Shown here in pieces: positions 45,300 through 54,358 of a stretch of 64,000 nucleotides of DNA. The stretch's first letter is position 1. Every line of letters begins with the position of its first letter. This stretch comes from Planctomycetota bacterium. Lineage in GTDB: Bacteria > Planctomycetota > Phycisphaerae > UBA1845 > PWPN01. The translations under genes were made by a program, and so were the position numbers. The notes under the pieces were generated by a model that saw nothing but the letters and a program-made list of their open reading frames with translations, did no database searches and had not been told where the DNA came from. The stretch covers positions 1-64,000 of the forward strand of contig JAKLEZ010000014.1 in NCBI GenBank assembly GCA_022711465.1, given 5' to 3'.

Positions 45300-46463
45300 T
45301 TGGTCGCTAACCCTGTTCTCGGCGTATTCCTGCACTGGATGGGCGGTCTCGCCTCCGGCAGCTTCTACGTACCCTTCCGGTTCGTGCACCGGTGGTCATG
45401 GGAAACGTACTGGCTGGTCGGCGGCGTGTTCAGCTGGATCGTGGCCCCGTGGGTCATCGGACTGGTCATGACCACCGACCTGCTCGGCACGCTGGGCGAA
45501 TCACTCCAATCCCATGGTTCCAGCTGCTTCTGGACCTACTTCTTCGGTGCGATGTGGGGGCTGGGCGGGCTGACCTTCGGACTGACCATGCGATACCTGG
45601 GCATGTCCTTGGGCATGGCCGTCGCCCTGGGGTACTGCGCCGCGTTCGGCACGCTCATGCCGCCCATCTTTCGCGGCGAGTTCGTCGACAACATCCTTCG
45701 CACCACGCCGGGGCAGGTCATCCTGGTCGGCGTCGCGGTGTGCCTGGCCGGCATCGCCATCGCGGGCCTGGCCGGCATGTGGAAAGAGCGGGAGATGGAC
45801 GAGAAGGCCAAGACGGCGGCCATCAAGGAGTTCAACTTCAAGAAGGGCATCCTGGTTGCCACGTTCTCCGGCGTAATGAGCGCGTGCTTCTCTTACGGCC
45901 TGGCGGCCGGCGATCCGATCAAGACGACCGCCCTCGCCCACGGAACGACGACGCTTTGGCAGGGCCTGCCCGTGCTCGTCATCCTCCTGGCCGGCGGGTT
46001 CACCACCAACTGCATCTGGTGCATCATCCTGCACGTCCGCAACAAGAGCGCCCACGAGTACCTGAGCCCGATGACTCGGCCAGAGGTGCCGGCCGGTGGG
46101 TTCGAAGTCATCACCGAACCTGCCGATGCGGCCTGGAATCCACCGGTGCGTCCACAAGCCGCGGCGGCGGAGCCGGTGCCCCTGGTGCCCAACTACTTCT
46201 TCTCGGCCCTCGCGGGCGTCACCTGGTACATGCAGTTCTTCTTCTACACCATGGGCGAAACCCAGATGGGAACCTACAAGTTCTCGAGCTGGACCCTGCA
46301 CATGGCCAGCATCATCATCTTCAGCACCATCTGGGGCATCATCCTGCACGAGTGGAAGGGCTCCAGCAAGCGGGTCCATGCCCTCATCACCGCGGGCATC
46401 GTGGTGCTCATCGCCTCGACGATCATCGTGGGATATGGCACGAAGCTGCAGACCGGCGGATGA
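45300..46463 (+). CDS. rhaT: L-rhamnose/proton symporter RhaT
   Basis: 387 residues, TTG start eight bases after ggagg. About ten membrane helices match the RhaT family of the drug/metabolite transporter superfamily: FLHWMGGLASGSFYVPF at the start, ETYWLVGGVFSWIVAPW, GLGGLTFGLTMRYLGMSLG, GVMSACFSYGLAAG, and the end YMQFFFYTMGETQMG followed by SSWTLHMASIIIFSTIWG. It imports L-rhamnose with protons through the inner membrane. With the GH78 gene nearby it forms a rhamnoside-use pair, although rhamnose kinase, isomerase and aldolase genes are not in the window. Its stop is 6 bp from the stop of the convergent PEP-CTERM gene. Confidence 0.95.
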   Translation: MVANPVLGVFLHWMGGLASGSFYVPFRFVHRWSWETYWLVGGVFSWIVAPWVIGLVMTTDLLGTLGESLQSHGSSCFWTYFFGAMWGLGGLTFGLTMRYLGMSLGMAVALGYCAAFGTLMPPIFRGEFVDNILRTTPGQVILVGVAVCLAGIAIAGLAGMWKEREMDEKAKTAAIKEFNFKKGILVATFSGVMSACFSYGLAAGDPIKTTALAHGTTTLWQGLPVLVILLAGGFTTNCIWCIILHVRNKSAHEYLSPMTRPEVPAGGFEVITEPADAAWNPPVRPQAAAAEPVPLVPNYFFSALAGVTWYMQFFFYTMGETQMGTYKFSSWTLHMASIIIFSTIWGIILHEWKGSSKRVHALITAGIVVLIASTIIVGYGTKLQTGG

Positions 46464-46469
46464 ACATGA

Positions 46470-47663
46470 CTACCTCCGGCGTGGGCGGAGCATGGCCAGG
46501 CCGACCACCAACATGAGCACGGACGCCGGCTCGGGAACCACCGGGTCGTAGGCCAGAATGATGTTGGCGGCACCCCCGTAGGCGATCACTGGATTGTCAA
46601 AGCGATCAAAGGCCAAGGCGGCATCGCTGGTCAGATAGGGGTCCAAGACGAGTCCGGTCAACGGATCGGTGCCCCTGGGAAGCACGATGTCACTCCAGCC
46701 ATCCCCGTTGTTGATCCGATAGTGAATCGAGCCGTCCGTGCCCACATAGGCCACGGCCGGATGCCCCTGGCTGTCAAACACCAGATTAACCCGTTGACTG
46801 GCCACGGTGCTTGAGAGCTGCTCCGTCACCCAGGCCCCCGACTGGATATCGAACTGGCTCACCAGGAGCGCGCTGTCGGATTTGACCGCAAGCGCCACGT
46901 TGTCATTGGAACTATATCCCAGCGAGAGGGTCGTATTCGAGGAGGAAGGGAAGTTGGTGCCGAGGCTGGCTCCGTACCATGTTCCCTGGCCGGGCTCTCT
47001 GATGGCAACAATGACCTCTGAACCGCTGCGGAAAGCAAGCCCGATGCGATCCTGACTGTCGACCGCGATCGTCGGCCTCTCCCCGGTTGGGCGAACTTGG
47101 GTTCCCACCATCACCTTGTCGACCAGATCCGTGTTCCACCCCAGACCGTCATAGACGGACAGGGCTAGGCCTTTGGTGGGGCCCACATTCCCCATATACA
47201 CGACGACCGGCCGGTTGTTGGACAGATACGCGAAATCAGGTCCACCGCTGTAATAAAAATTCGACATGGCCGTGCCGGCGCCGGAGCTGGACCACCCATT
47301 GCGCGAGGACTGCGCAAACCTGACCTCGTAGGGATTGTTGATCCACGTGACGCCGACGCGACCATCCGGCCCGGCGTGGGCCCGGGCCATGGTCGCGTTG
47401 CCGGACACGGGGCTCAGGGCAGTTTCCGACCATCCCGCAGGCGTCAGTGACGCCGCCTTGAATACCCCCGCCCGATCGTAGAAGACCGTCGGCCAGGTCT
47501 CCCCGGTTCGCATCCCCAGCGACACCAAGGGAGGGGAACTAACTCCTGAAACAACTTTCTGGAAGTCCCAGGTGATGTGAGTGGCCAGCGTCGGGGAGGT
47601 CAAGACCAGAATCACCAGAACCGAGCCCGTGATCGTTCTTCGATAAGCAAGTGACTTTGCCAT
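46470..47663 (-). CDS. PEP-CTERM protein (paralogue A)
   Basis: 397 residues from ATG 47663. Signal peptide (GSVLVILVLTSPTLAT), then a beta-propeller-like body with recurrent SxDxxDRIGLAF-type strands (AVDSQDRIGLAFRSGSE, NLVFDSQGHPAVAYVG, ALAFDRFDNPVIAYGG). The C-terminus is a standard PEP-CTERM sorting signal: VPEPASVLMLVVGLAML followed by RPRRR. The signal is recognised by an exosortase and the protein is passed to the cell surface or matrix. It is the last gene of a coupled three-gene operon and a same-length paralogue of the first gene. Confidence 0.92.
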   Translation of the reverse strand: MAKSLAYRRTITGSVLVILVLTSPTLATHITWDFQKVVSGVSSPPLVSLGMRTGETWPTVFYDRAGVFKAASLTPAGWSETALSPVSGNATMARAHAGPDGRVGVTWINNPYEVRFAQSSRNGWSSSGAGTAMSNFYYSGGPDFAYLSNNRPVVVYMGNVGPTKGLALSVYDGLGWNTDLVDKVMVGTQVRPTGERPTIAVDSQDRIGLAFRSGSEVIVAIREPGQGTWYGASLGTNFPSSSNTTLSLGYSSNDNVALAVKSDSALLVSQFDIQSGAWVTEQLSSTVASQRVNLVFDSQGHPAVAYVGTDGSIHYRINNGDGWSDIVLPRGTDPLTGLVLDPYLTSDAALAFDRFDNPVIAYGGAANIILAYDPVVPEPASVLMLVVGLAMLRPRRR

Positions 47664-47680
47664 ATGCGATGTACTCCTTC

Positions 47681-49189
47681 TCACCTGGAACCACAGGCCG
47701 GGTCCGCCGGCCGGTTCCAGCCGCTCCAGCAGACTTGGAACAAACCGAAGTCGGCCTGGTCCACGTCCTGATCCGTGTCCACGTCGGCCGAACCACAAGT
47801 TGTCTGCTCCTGCACGATGGCCGGCCCCGTGTAGCACGTGGCGAACCGCTGTAGATCACCCGCGTCCACGTCGCCGTCGCGATCGAAATCGCCGGGGATC
47901 AACACCGGGCATCCGCTGGTCGAATCCATCACGGCTCCGGGAATGGTCAGCGGGCATGAATCGCAGGCATCGCCCGCACCGTCACCGTCTGAGTCGTCCT
48001 GATCGCGATTGGAGACGGCCGGGCAATTGTCGGACTCGTCCGGAATCCCATCACAGTCAGCGTCTCCCTCGAGCGGAACCGGAACCGCCGGGCCAATGAC
48101 GCGGAGCCGCTGCATTTCGTCATGGAAAGCAACCGCCCAGCGTCCGCTCGAGTCGATCGCCAGGCCGGGGGGAGTGAAGGTGACGCCGTTGCCCGCCAAA
48201 CGGCTGGAGAACCAGCCGGCATCGTTCATGGCCAGGTTGACGGACCAGTCATCCCTCCGGACATAGGCGATCCTGATCCGGCCCGCATGATCCAGTGCCA
48301 TCGCATTCGGCCCGAGTACCGTACTGCTGTTCGAGAGAACGGTCTGGCACGAGGCGCCCAAAGCGTGAAACCGAGCCACCGACAGGCCGGCCGAGGAGGA
48401 CCAGGCAACCAGAGGAGCATCCACGGAGTCCACGGCCACGGACAGATTGCTGCCCACCTGCAGTGTGAGGCCGCTGAGGCTGCGGCTGGTCCATGCTCCA
48501 AAAGCTCTCGTGAATACCGTGATGTTCCGCGTCTGCGCATCCTGAACGGCCACGACCACGCGATCCTGGTGGTCCACGGTCACGGCGATTCGGCTGCCGA
48601 TCGAGTTGATCGGGACGGCCAGGGGAATCGACTCGCCGACCCAAGTGCCGGTCCTGGGTCGGAATGAGGCCAGGTAGAGACCGGCATTCGTGGTGTAGAC
48701 GACGAAGGGGTTGCCACGCGAGTCCAGCGCAAACCGCACGCACCCACCCATGCTCGCCTGCACAATCTGGCTCGAACTCACTCCCAGCAGCGGCCCGCCG
48801 TTGAGATAGTAGAACAGTCGGCCGTCCGACCGGATAAGGACCGCGGATACGGCCCCAAACGGACCGATTCCGATCGAGGGAGCCGCGGTGAAGCTGTACT
48901 GCTCGATCACGGTCTTCGTCGTGCCGCCGCACGAGCACCGTGCCAACTTCAGGCCGGTCGGGTCCGTCCCGTGATACACAACCAGCAGCTCGCCGTTGGT
49001 ATCGATCGCAATGGCAGGAATCGCCAGAGCATTGACGTGCTCTTCGATCACCAGATCGGGGAACGCCCCATCAGCCCAGGCGCGACCTGCGCTGGCCAGC
49101 GAAACGATGACCACCCCCGCCACGACCCAGCCCAATCCCGCTCGGTCAAGGCCTCCAGCCCCCCGCTTCTGCCGTCCGGTAGTGAACAT
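47681..49189 (-). CDS. secreted propeller-like protein with calcium-loop tail
   Basis: 502 residues. ATG 49189 is chosen since ggagg lies four to five bases before it; its ATGA overlaps the stop of the upstream PEP-CTERM gene, so translation is coupled. A long n-region precedes the signal helix (VVAGVVIVSLASAGRAWA). The body repeats strands such as FALDSRGNPFVVYTTN, VTVDHQDRVVVAVQD, MALDHAGRIRIAYVR and LAIDSSGRWAVAFHD, a propeller of the same kind as its PEP-CTERM neighbours. Then a thrombospondin-3-like segment (SDNCPAVSNRDQDDSD) and twin calcium loops DFDRDGDVD and DVDTDQDVD with Cys pairs close the protein. It differs from its neighbours by having this tail instead of PEP-CTERM. Confidence 0.88.
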   Translation of the reverse strand: MFTTGRQKRGAGGLDRAGLGWVVAGVVIVSLASAGRAWADGAFPDLVIEEHVNALAIPAIAIDTNGELLVVYHGTDPTGLKLARCSCGGTTKTVIEQYSFTAAPSIGIGPFGAVSAVLIRSDGRLFYYLNGGPLLGVSSSQIVQASMGGCVRFALDSRGNPFVVYTTNAGLYLASFRPRTGTWVGESIPLAVPINSIGSRIAVTVDHQDRVVVAVQDAQTRNITVFTRAFGAWTSRSLSGLTLQVGSNLSVAVDSVDAPLVAWSSSAGLSVARFHALGASCQTVLSNSSTVLGPNAMALDHAGRIRIAYVRRDDWSVNLAMNDAGWFSSRLAGNGVTFTPPGLAIDSSGRWAVAFHDEMQRLRVIGPAVPVPLEGDADCDGIPDESDNCPAVSNRDQDDSDGDGAGDACDSCPLTIPGAVMDSTSGCPVLIPGDFDRDGDVDAGDLQRFATCYTGPAIVQEQTTCGSADVDTDQDVDQADFGLFQVCWSGWNRPADPACGSR

Positions 49190-50382
49190 CATGACCTCCG
49201 GCGCGGACGAAGCGTAACCATGCCGACAACCGCCATCAGCAGGCAAGCGGGCTCGGGAGTCACCACGGGGTCGTAAGCCAGGAGGAGGCCCGCCGAACCA
49301 ACATAGGCAATCACGGGATTGTCAGAGCGGTCAAACGCCAGGGCGGCGTCGGTTCCCACGACTGGATTCACCGTCAGGCCGCTGGCCGGATCCGCCCCCA
49401 GCGGAAGTACGACATCCGTCCAGCCGTCGCCGCGGTTGATCATGTAGTGAATCACATCGTCACTGCCAGAGAAGGCCACGGCCGGACGCCCCTGGCTGTC
49501 AAAGGCCAGATTCACCCGCTGGCTGGCAACCGTCGCCGACAGTTGCTCCGTCATCCAAGCCCCGGATTGGATGTCGAAGTGGCTGACCCAGAGCATGTTG
49601 TTCGATTTGATCGCCATCACAACATTGTCGTTGGCCCCGTATCCCAGGGAGAGCATCATGCTCGACGACGACGGGAACGTGCTGCCAAGACTCGTACCGT
49701 ACCACGATCCCTGGGTGAGGTCCTTCGTGGCAAAGATCACCTCGGAACCGGAGCGGAAACCCAGGCCGATGCGATCCTGACTGTCGATGGCAATGGTCGG
49801 AAGGTCTCCCCCGATCCGGACCGTCTGACTCACCGTCACCTTGTCGACCAGCTCCGTGTTCCAGCCCAGGCCGTCATAAGCCGAAACCACCAAGCCGGTC
49901 TTGTTGCCCAGCAAGCCGGTATACGTGACCACCGGCCGATCATCGGACGTGTAGGCGAAATCCGGTCCGCTCACCGAACTCGAAGTCACCGCGGTGCCAA
50001 CGCTCGACGCCTGCCAGCCGTATCGCGATGACTGAGCGAACCGCACTTCGCGGCTGTCGCTGAGCCAGGCGACGCCGACACGTCCGTCATTCCCATCGCG
50101 AGCTCTCGCTCTCATGAAGTTGTCGGCACTGGTGCTCAGAGTGGCTTCCGACCACCCGACCGGGGTAAGCGATGCAGCCCTGAATCCCGCTCGATTGTAG
50201 AACACCGTGGGCCAGGTGTCTCCCGTGCGCATGCCCAGGCTTACCATCGGCGATGAGGGGGGCGGCGAAGACACCTTCTGGAAGTCCCAGGTGATGTTGG
50301 TGGCCAGTACCGGTCCGGGCGGGACCCACATCCCGAGTACCGCGACCGTAATCACCCTCGTGCAGATACGGGATGGCTTCAT
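49189..50382 (-). CDS. PEP-CTERM protein (paralogue B)
   Basis: 397 residues, exactly the length of paralogue A, starting at ATG 50382 with aaggag upstream. Signal peptide, then THITWDFQ/TNITWDFQ-type opening shared with A, the propeller-like strands AIDSQDRIGLGFRSGSE and NLAFDSQGRPAVAFSGS, and the sorting signal TPEPACLLMAVVGMVTL plus RPRRRS. First gene of the operon B, calcium-loop protein, A. Long stretches are nearly identical to A, so the two arose by duplication, with the calcium-loop gene lodged between. Confidence 0.92.
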   Translation of the reverse strand: MKPSRICTRVITVAVLGMWVPPGPVLATNITWDFQKVSSPPPSSPMVSLGMRTGDTWPTVFYNRAGFRAASLTPVGWSEATLSTSADNFMRARARDGNDGRVGVAWLSDSREVRFAQSSRYGWQASSVGTAVTSSSVSGPDFAYTSDDRPVVTYTGLLGNKTGLVVSAYDGLGWNTELVDKVTVSQTVRIGGDLPTIAIDSQDRIGLGFRSGSEVIFATKDLTQGSWYGTSLGSTFPSSSSMMLSLGYGANDNVVMAIKSNNMLWVSHFDIQSGAWMTEQLSATVASQRVNLAFDSQGRPAVAFSGSDDVIHYMINRGDGWTDVVLPLGADPASGLTVNPVVGTDAALAFDRSDNPVIAYVGSAGLLLAYDPVVTPEPACLLMAVVGMVTLRPRRRS

Positions 50383-50605
50383 GGGGGAAATGCTCCTTGT
50401 CTCTCTGCCAACCAGCGAGCAACCATGCGACGATGCGCGGGGATATCCGGGAGGGGGCCCAACGCGACTTTGCCGGGGCGATGCTCCACGACAGACCACG
50501 ACCCGATTCCGAGACAGCTCCACCCGAACACCCCTGTTTTTACCCCTCTTGGCGGAAGAAGTCAAGCAGATTATGAACATGCGTCAACATGCGGGCCGGA
50601 GGGTG

Positions 50606-50622
50606 TTACCGTGACACGGTAA
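50606..50622. promoter_or_regulatory. palindrome ttaccgt-gac-acggtaa upstream of PEP-CTERM operon
   Basis: Perfect 7-bp arms around gac, 224 bp upstream of the operon start. Its core cgtgacacgg recurs upstream of the sigma-factor gene at 57751-57760. It may be an operator; no binding protein is known. Confidence 0.35.
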
Positions 50623-50674
50623 TCAAACCCTGCAACTCCCCGAGCCTACCCCGGCCGAGTGGGCCGGGGACAGA

Positions 50675-53600
50675 TCAGGCCTTGAAATACCTGGCTTCCG
50701 GATGGTGGGCGATCATCGCCGACGTGGACTGCTCCGGATCAAGCTGGAACTCCTCGCTGAGGGTGATTCCGATATCCTCCGGCTTGAGCAGCGGCCAGAG
50801 ACGGGCTTGGTCCTCGAGGTTGGGGCAGGCGGGATAACCGAAACTGAAACGGCTGCCCTGGTAGCCCTGCTGGAAGATCCGGCGAACCTCGCGAGCATCC
50901 CGTCCGGCGATGCCCAGCTCCATGCGAACCTGCTTGTGGATGTACTCGGCCAGGGCCTCGGCGGTCTCGACACCCAGGCCGTGCAGGTGAAGGTAGTCGC
51001 GGTAACGGCCCTCGGCAAACCACTGCCGGGCGACCTCGCTGGCCCGTCGGCCGGCGGTGACGATCGACAGAGCGACCACGTCGAACTCACCGCTGGACTC
51101 GGGCCGCCAGAAGTCGGAGAGGCACCAGAAAGGCGCTCTTTTCTGGCGGGGAAAATCGAAACGGGCAATGAGCCGTTCCCGGTCCTCGGGATCATAGACC
51201 CGAAGACCGTTGCCCTCGCTCTGGCACGGCCAGTAACCGTAGATCGCCTTGGGCTCGAGAATCGCCTCCTGCTCACATCGGGCCACCAGATCGCGGTACA
51301 TGGGCCGGACCTCGGCATCAATGTAGCGGTCAAACTCGTCCTGCGAGCGGCCCTTTCTGCGGTAGTCCCACTGCACCTGGAAGAGCATGACCTCGTTCAG
51401 GTAGGCCAGGACCGCCTTGAGCGGAACCTTCTCGATCACCCGCCGGCCCCAGAACGGCGGCTTCGGAATCGGCACGCTCACAGAAACACCGCTCCTGGCG
51501 GGGACTTCGATCGACGTCTCCGGGTCCGAAGTGGCCCCGCCAACCGCCGCAGCACGAAGGCGCACCGCCTCCAAATCGGCTTCGGACATCTCGGCCGCAT
51601 CCACCATCCGGGCACCGGCCATCAGCTCGGGCAGCCTGCCCCCGCAGATCTTGGCCATGAGGTCCATCCCGGCGAAGGCATCCCGGGCGTAGAAGAGCGG
51701 CCCCTTGTAGAGCGGTCGCAGATCCTGCTCCACGTACTTGCGAGTCAACGCGGCGCCGCCAAGGATGACCGGCGGGGAAACCCCTCGCTCGTTGAGCACC
51801 AGCAGGTTGTCGCGCATGACCACCGTGCTCTTGACCAGCAGACCGGACATGCCGATGACGTCGGCCCGCTTCTCCTGCCAGGCGTGCACGATCGCATCAA
51901 TGGGCTGCTTGATGCCCAGGTTGTACACGGTGTAACCGTTGTTGGTCAGGAGAATGTCCACCAGGTTCTTGCCGATGTCGTGAACGTCACCCTTGACCGT
52001 GGCCAAAACCATCGAGCCCTTGCCGGTTTCGCCCGTCCGGTCCATGTGCGGTTCGAGATGGGCGACCGCGGCCTTCATCGTCTCCGCCGACTGGAGCACG
52101 AAGGGCAACTGCATCTGCCCGGAACCGAACAGGTCGCCGACGACCTTCATGCCCGGCAGAAGGATCTCGTTGATGATCTCGAGCGGCTGGTGCGTCGCCC
52201 GGGCCTCGTCGAGATCGGCTTCCAGCCCCTTACGGTCGCCTTCAATCACTCTCTGCTTCAGCCGCTCCTCGACCGTGGCCGGCCGGGCGACGGTTTCCTG
52301 CTCCTCCGCTCGCTCACCGGTCAGGCGGCTGATCAAATCGGCCAGCGGATCGTAACCAGGAGCGCGCTCGTCGAAAATCAGCTTGCGGGCGATCTCGCGA
52401 AAGGCCTCGTCGATCTTGAAGAGCGGCTCGATCCCGGCGGCGTGAACGATGGCCGCGTCCAGCCCGGCCTCGCGAGCGTAATGCAGAAACACGCTGTTGA
52501 GCACGTGCCGGACCGCGGGCTTGACCCCGAAACTGATGTTGCTGACCCCCAGGAGAATGTGGCACTCGGGCATCTCCCGCTTGATCCGGCGAATGGCCTC
52601 GAGCGTCTCCAGGCCCAGCCGGCGGTCATCGTCGTTGCCCGTGCAGATCGTGAAGGTCAGCGGATCGAAGAGAATGTCGCTCGGCCTCATGCCGTACTTG
52701 CTGACCGCTAGGTCATACAGCCGGCGGGCGATGGCCACCTTCCTCTCGCAGGTCTTGGCCATGCCCTCTTCGTCGATCGTCAAGGCCACCACCGCGGCCC
52801 CGTACTTGCGGCACAGCGGCAGGACCTGGGCGCAGCGATGCTCTCCGTCCTCGAGGTTGATGCTGTTCACCACACACTTGCCACCGGCCAGCTTCAGGGC
52901 GGTCTCGATCACGGCTGTCTCGGTCGAGTCGATCATCAACGGAACCTGGACCTCGGTGGCAAAACGGCTGATCAGCCGGGTCATATCCGCGTCCTCATCC
53001 CGGCCGACGTAGGCGGCGCACACGTCGATCATGTGGCAGCCGCTCCTGACCTGGTCGCGGGCCATCTGGACCATGCCTTCGATGTCCTCGGCCGCAAGAA
53101 GCTCCCGGAATTTCTTGGAGCCGTTGGCATTGGTCCGCTCGCCGACGATCAGGAAACTGTTGTCTTGCCGGAAGGCGACCGACTGATACAGGCTGGACGC
53201 GCCAGGCTCAAAACGCGGCTCACGCTTGATCGGTGGCCGATGACCGACGGCCTTCACGACCGCGGCCAGATGCTCCGGCGTCGTACCGCAGCAGCCGCCA
53301 ACCAGGTTCACCCCGTCGGCCTCGACGAACTCCTTGAGCCAGCGGGCCAGCTCCTCCGGGGTCAGCGGATACACCGGCTTTCCGCCAACCACCTGGGGCA
53401 GGCCGGCGTTGGGAACCACACTCAGCTTCCGCGTGCAGTATTCGCTCAGATAGCGGATGTGCTCGCTCATCTCCTGCGGACCCGTGGCGCAGTTCAGGCC
53501 GATGACCTCAATCTGAGGATAAGCCTCCAGCGTGGTCACCGCCGCGGCGATGTCGGTACCCACCAGCATTGTGCCAGTCGTCTCGATCGTGATCTGGACC

Positions 53601-54160
53601 ATGATCGGCACCCGCCGCCCGAACTCCCCGAACACCTGCTCGGCGGCAGCCAGACCGGCTTTGACCTGAAGGATGTCCTGGCTGGTCTCGAACAGCAACG
53701 CGTCCACGCCGCCATCCATCAGGCCGCGGATCTGCTCGGCGTAACTGCCCTGGAGAATGTCAAACGTGGTCTGCCGGAGCGAAACCAGCTTCGTGCCCGG
53801 ACCCATCGATCCGATCGCGAAACGGGGATGACCGGGTGTGCCGCAACGCCGGCATGCGTCCCGGGCAATCTCGGCAGCCAGGCGGTTCAGCTCCCGGGTC
53901 CGGTCCGCCAGACCAAACTCGGCCAGAACGATCCTGTTGCTGCCGAAACTGTTTGTCTCGACAGCGTCGCATCCAACCTCCAGGAAACGGCGATGAATCT
54001 CACCAACAACGTCCGGCCGGGTGTGACAGAGGATCTCGGTACAGTTCTCGTGGTTCCGATAATCGGACAGCGGCAGATCGTACCCATGCACGCTCGTACC
54101 CATGGCTCCGTCAAGGAAAACCACACGCTGGTTCAGCAGGTCGAGAAAGTCGGATCGCAT
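50675..54160 (-). CDS. metH: cobalamin-dependent methionine synthase MetH
   Basis: 1161 residues from ATG 54160. All four modules are present. The homocysteine methyltransferase barrel has VFLDGAMGTSVHGYDLP, GLNCATGP and GGCCGTTPEH, with zinc cysteines. The pterin-binding barrel has FLIVGERTNANGSKKF. The cap and B12 domain carries DVHDIGKNLVDILL, matching D-x-H-x-x-G for the lower cobalt ligand, and ILGGAALTRKYVEQDL. The activation domain has RFSFGYPACPNLEDQA and ITLSEEFQLDPEQSTS. It methylates homocysteine to methionine with methyltetrahydrofolate in the cytoplasm. It is alone on its strand between the PEP-CTERM operon and a divergent gene; no cobalamin riboswitch was seen upstream. Confidence 0.97.
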   Translation of the reverse strand: MRSDFLDLLNQRVVFLDGAMGTSVHGYDLPLSDYRNHENCTEILCHTRPDVVGEIHRRFLEVGCDAVETNSFGSNRIVLAEFGLADRTRELNRLAAEIARDACRRCGTPGHPRFAIGSMGPGTKLVSLRQTTFDILQGSYAEQIRGLMDGGVDALLFETSQDILQVKAGLAAAEQVFGEFGRRVPIMVQITIETTGTMLVGTDIAAAVTTLEAYPQIEVIGLNCATGPQEMSEHIRYLSEYCTRKLSVVPNAGLPQVVGGKPVYPLTPEELARWLKEFVEADGVNLVGGCCGTTPEHLAAVVKAVGHRPPIKREPRFEPGASSLYQSVAFRQDNSFLIVGERTNANGSKKFRELLAAEDIEGMVQMARDQVRSGCHMIDVCAAYVGRDEDADMTRLISRFATEVQVPLMIDSTETAVIETALKLAGGKCVVNSINLEDGEHRCAQVLPLCRKYGAAVVALTIDEEGMAKTCERKVAIARRLYDLAVSKYGMRPSDILFDPLTFTICTGNDDDRRLGLETLEAIRRIKREMPECHILLGVSNISFGVKPAVRHVLNSVFLHYAREAGLDAAIVHAAGIEPLFKIDEAFREIARKLIFDERAPGYDPLADLISRLTGERAEEQETVARPATVEERLKQRVIEGDRKGLEADLDEARATHQPLEIINEILLPGMKVVGDLFGSGQMQLPFVLQSAETMKAAVAHLEPHMDRTGETGKGSMVLATVKGDVHDIGKNLVDILLTNNGYTVYNLGIKQPIDAIVHAWQEKRADVIGMSGLLVKSTVVMRDNLLVLNERGVSPPVILGGAALTRKYVEQDLRPLYKGPLFYARDAFAGMDLMAKICGGRLPELMAGARMVDAAEMSEADLEAVRLRAAAVGGATSDPETSIEVPARSGVSVSVPIPKPPFWGRRVIEKVPLKAVLAYLNEVMLFQVQWDYRRKGRSQDEFDRYIDAEVRPMYRDLVARCEQEAILEPKAIYGYWPCQSEGNGLRVYDPEDRERLIARFDFPRQKRAPFWCLSDFWRPESSGEFDVVALSIVTAGRRASEVARQWFAEGRYRDYLHLHGLGVETAEALAEYIHKQVRMELGIAGRDAREVRRIFQQGYQGSRFSFGYPACPNLEDQARLWPLLKPEDIGITLSEEFQLDPEQSTSAMIAHHPEARYFKA

Positions 54161-54358
54161 GCACACTCCAATGGCCGGTCGCCAAAGCCGAGTATCGTAG
54201 TGCCTGTACACGTATCGGACAATCGGCCCGGCAGGCCCGGCTGTTTCACCTGCCCGTGAACCTCCCCAAGAGGCGTTCCTGGTATAATGGCGACGTCAAC
54301 GACAGAGTCGCGATGGACCCTTGGCAGGCTGTCCATCCAACGTCGTGGAGTGCGAAAC

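Noticed and set aside
50702..52711. 669-codon open frame on the plus strand
   Set aside because: Antisense shadow of metH, which is unmistakable on the other strand.
54161..54358. Cobalamin riboswitch upstream of metH
   Set aside because: Looked for the conserved B12-box type sequence on the minus strand and saw none; the region is short and shared with a divergent gene.
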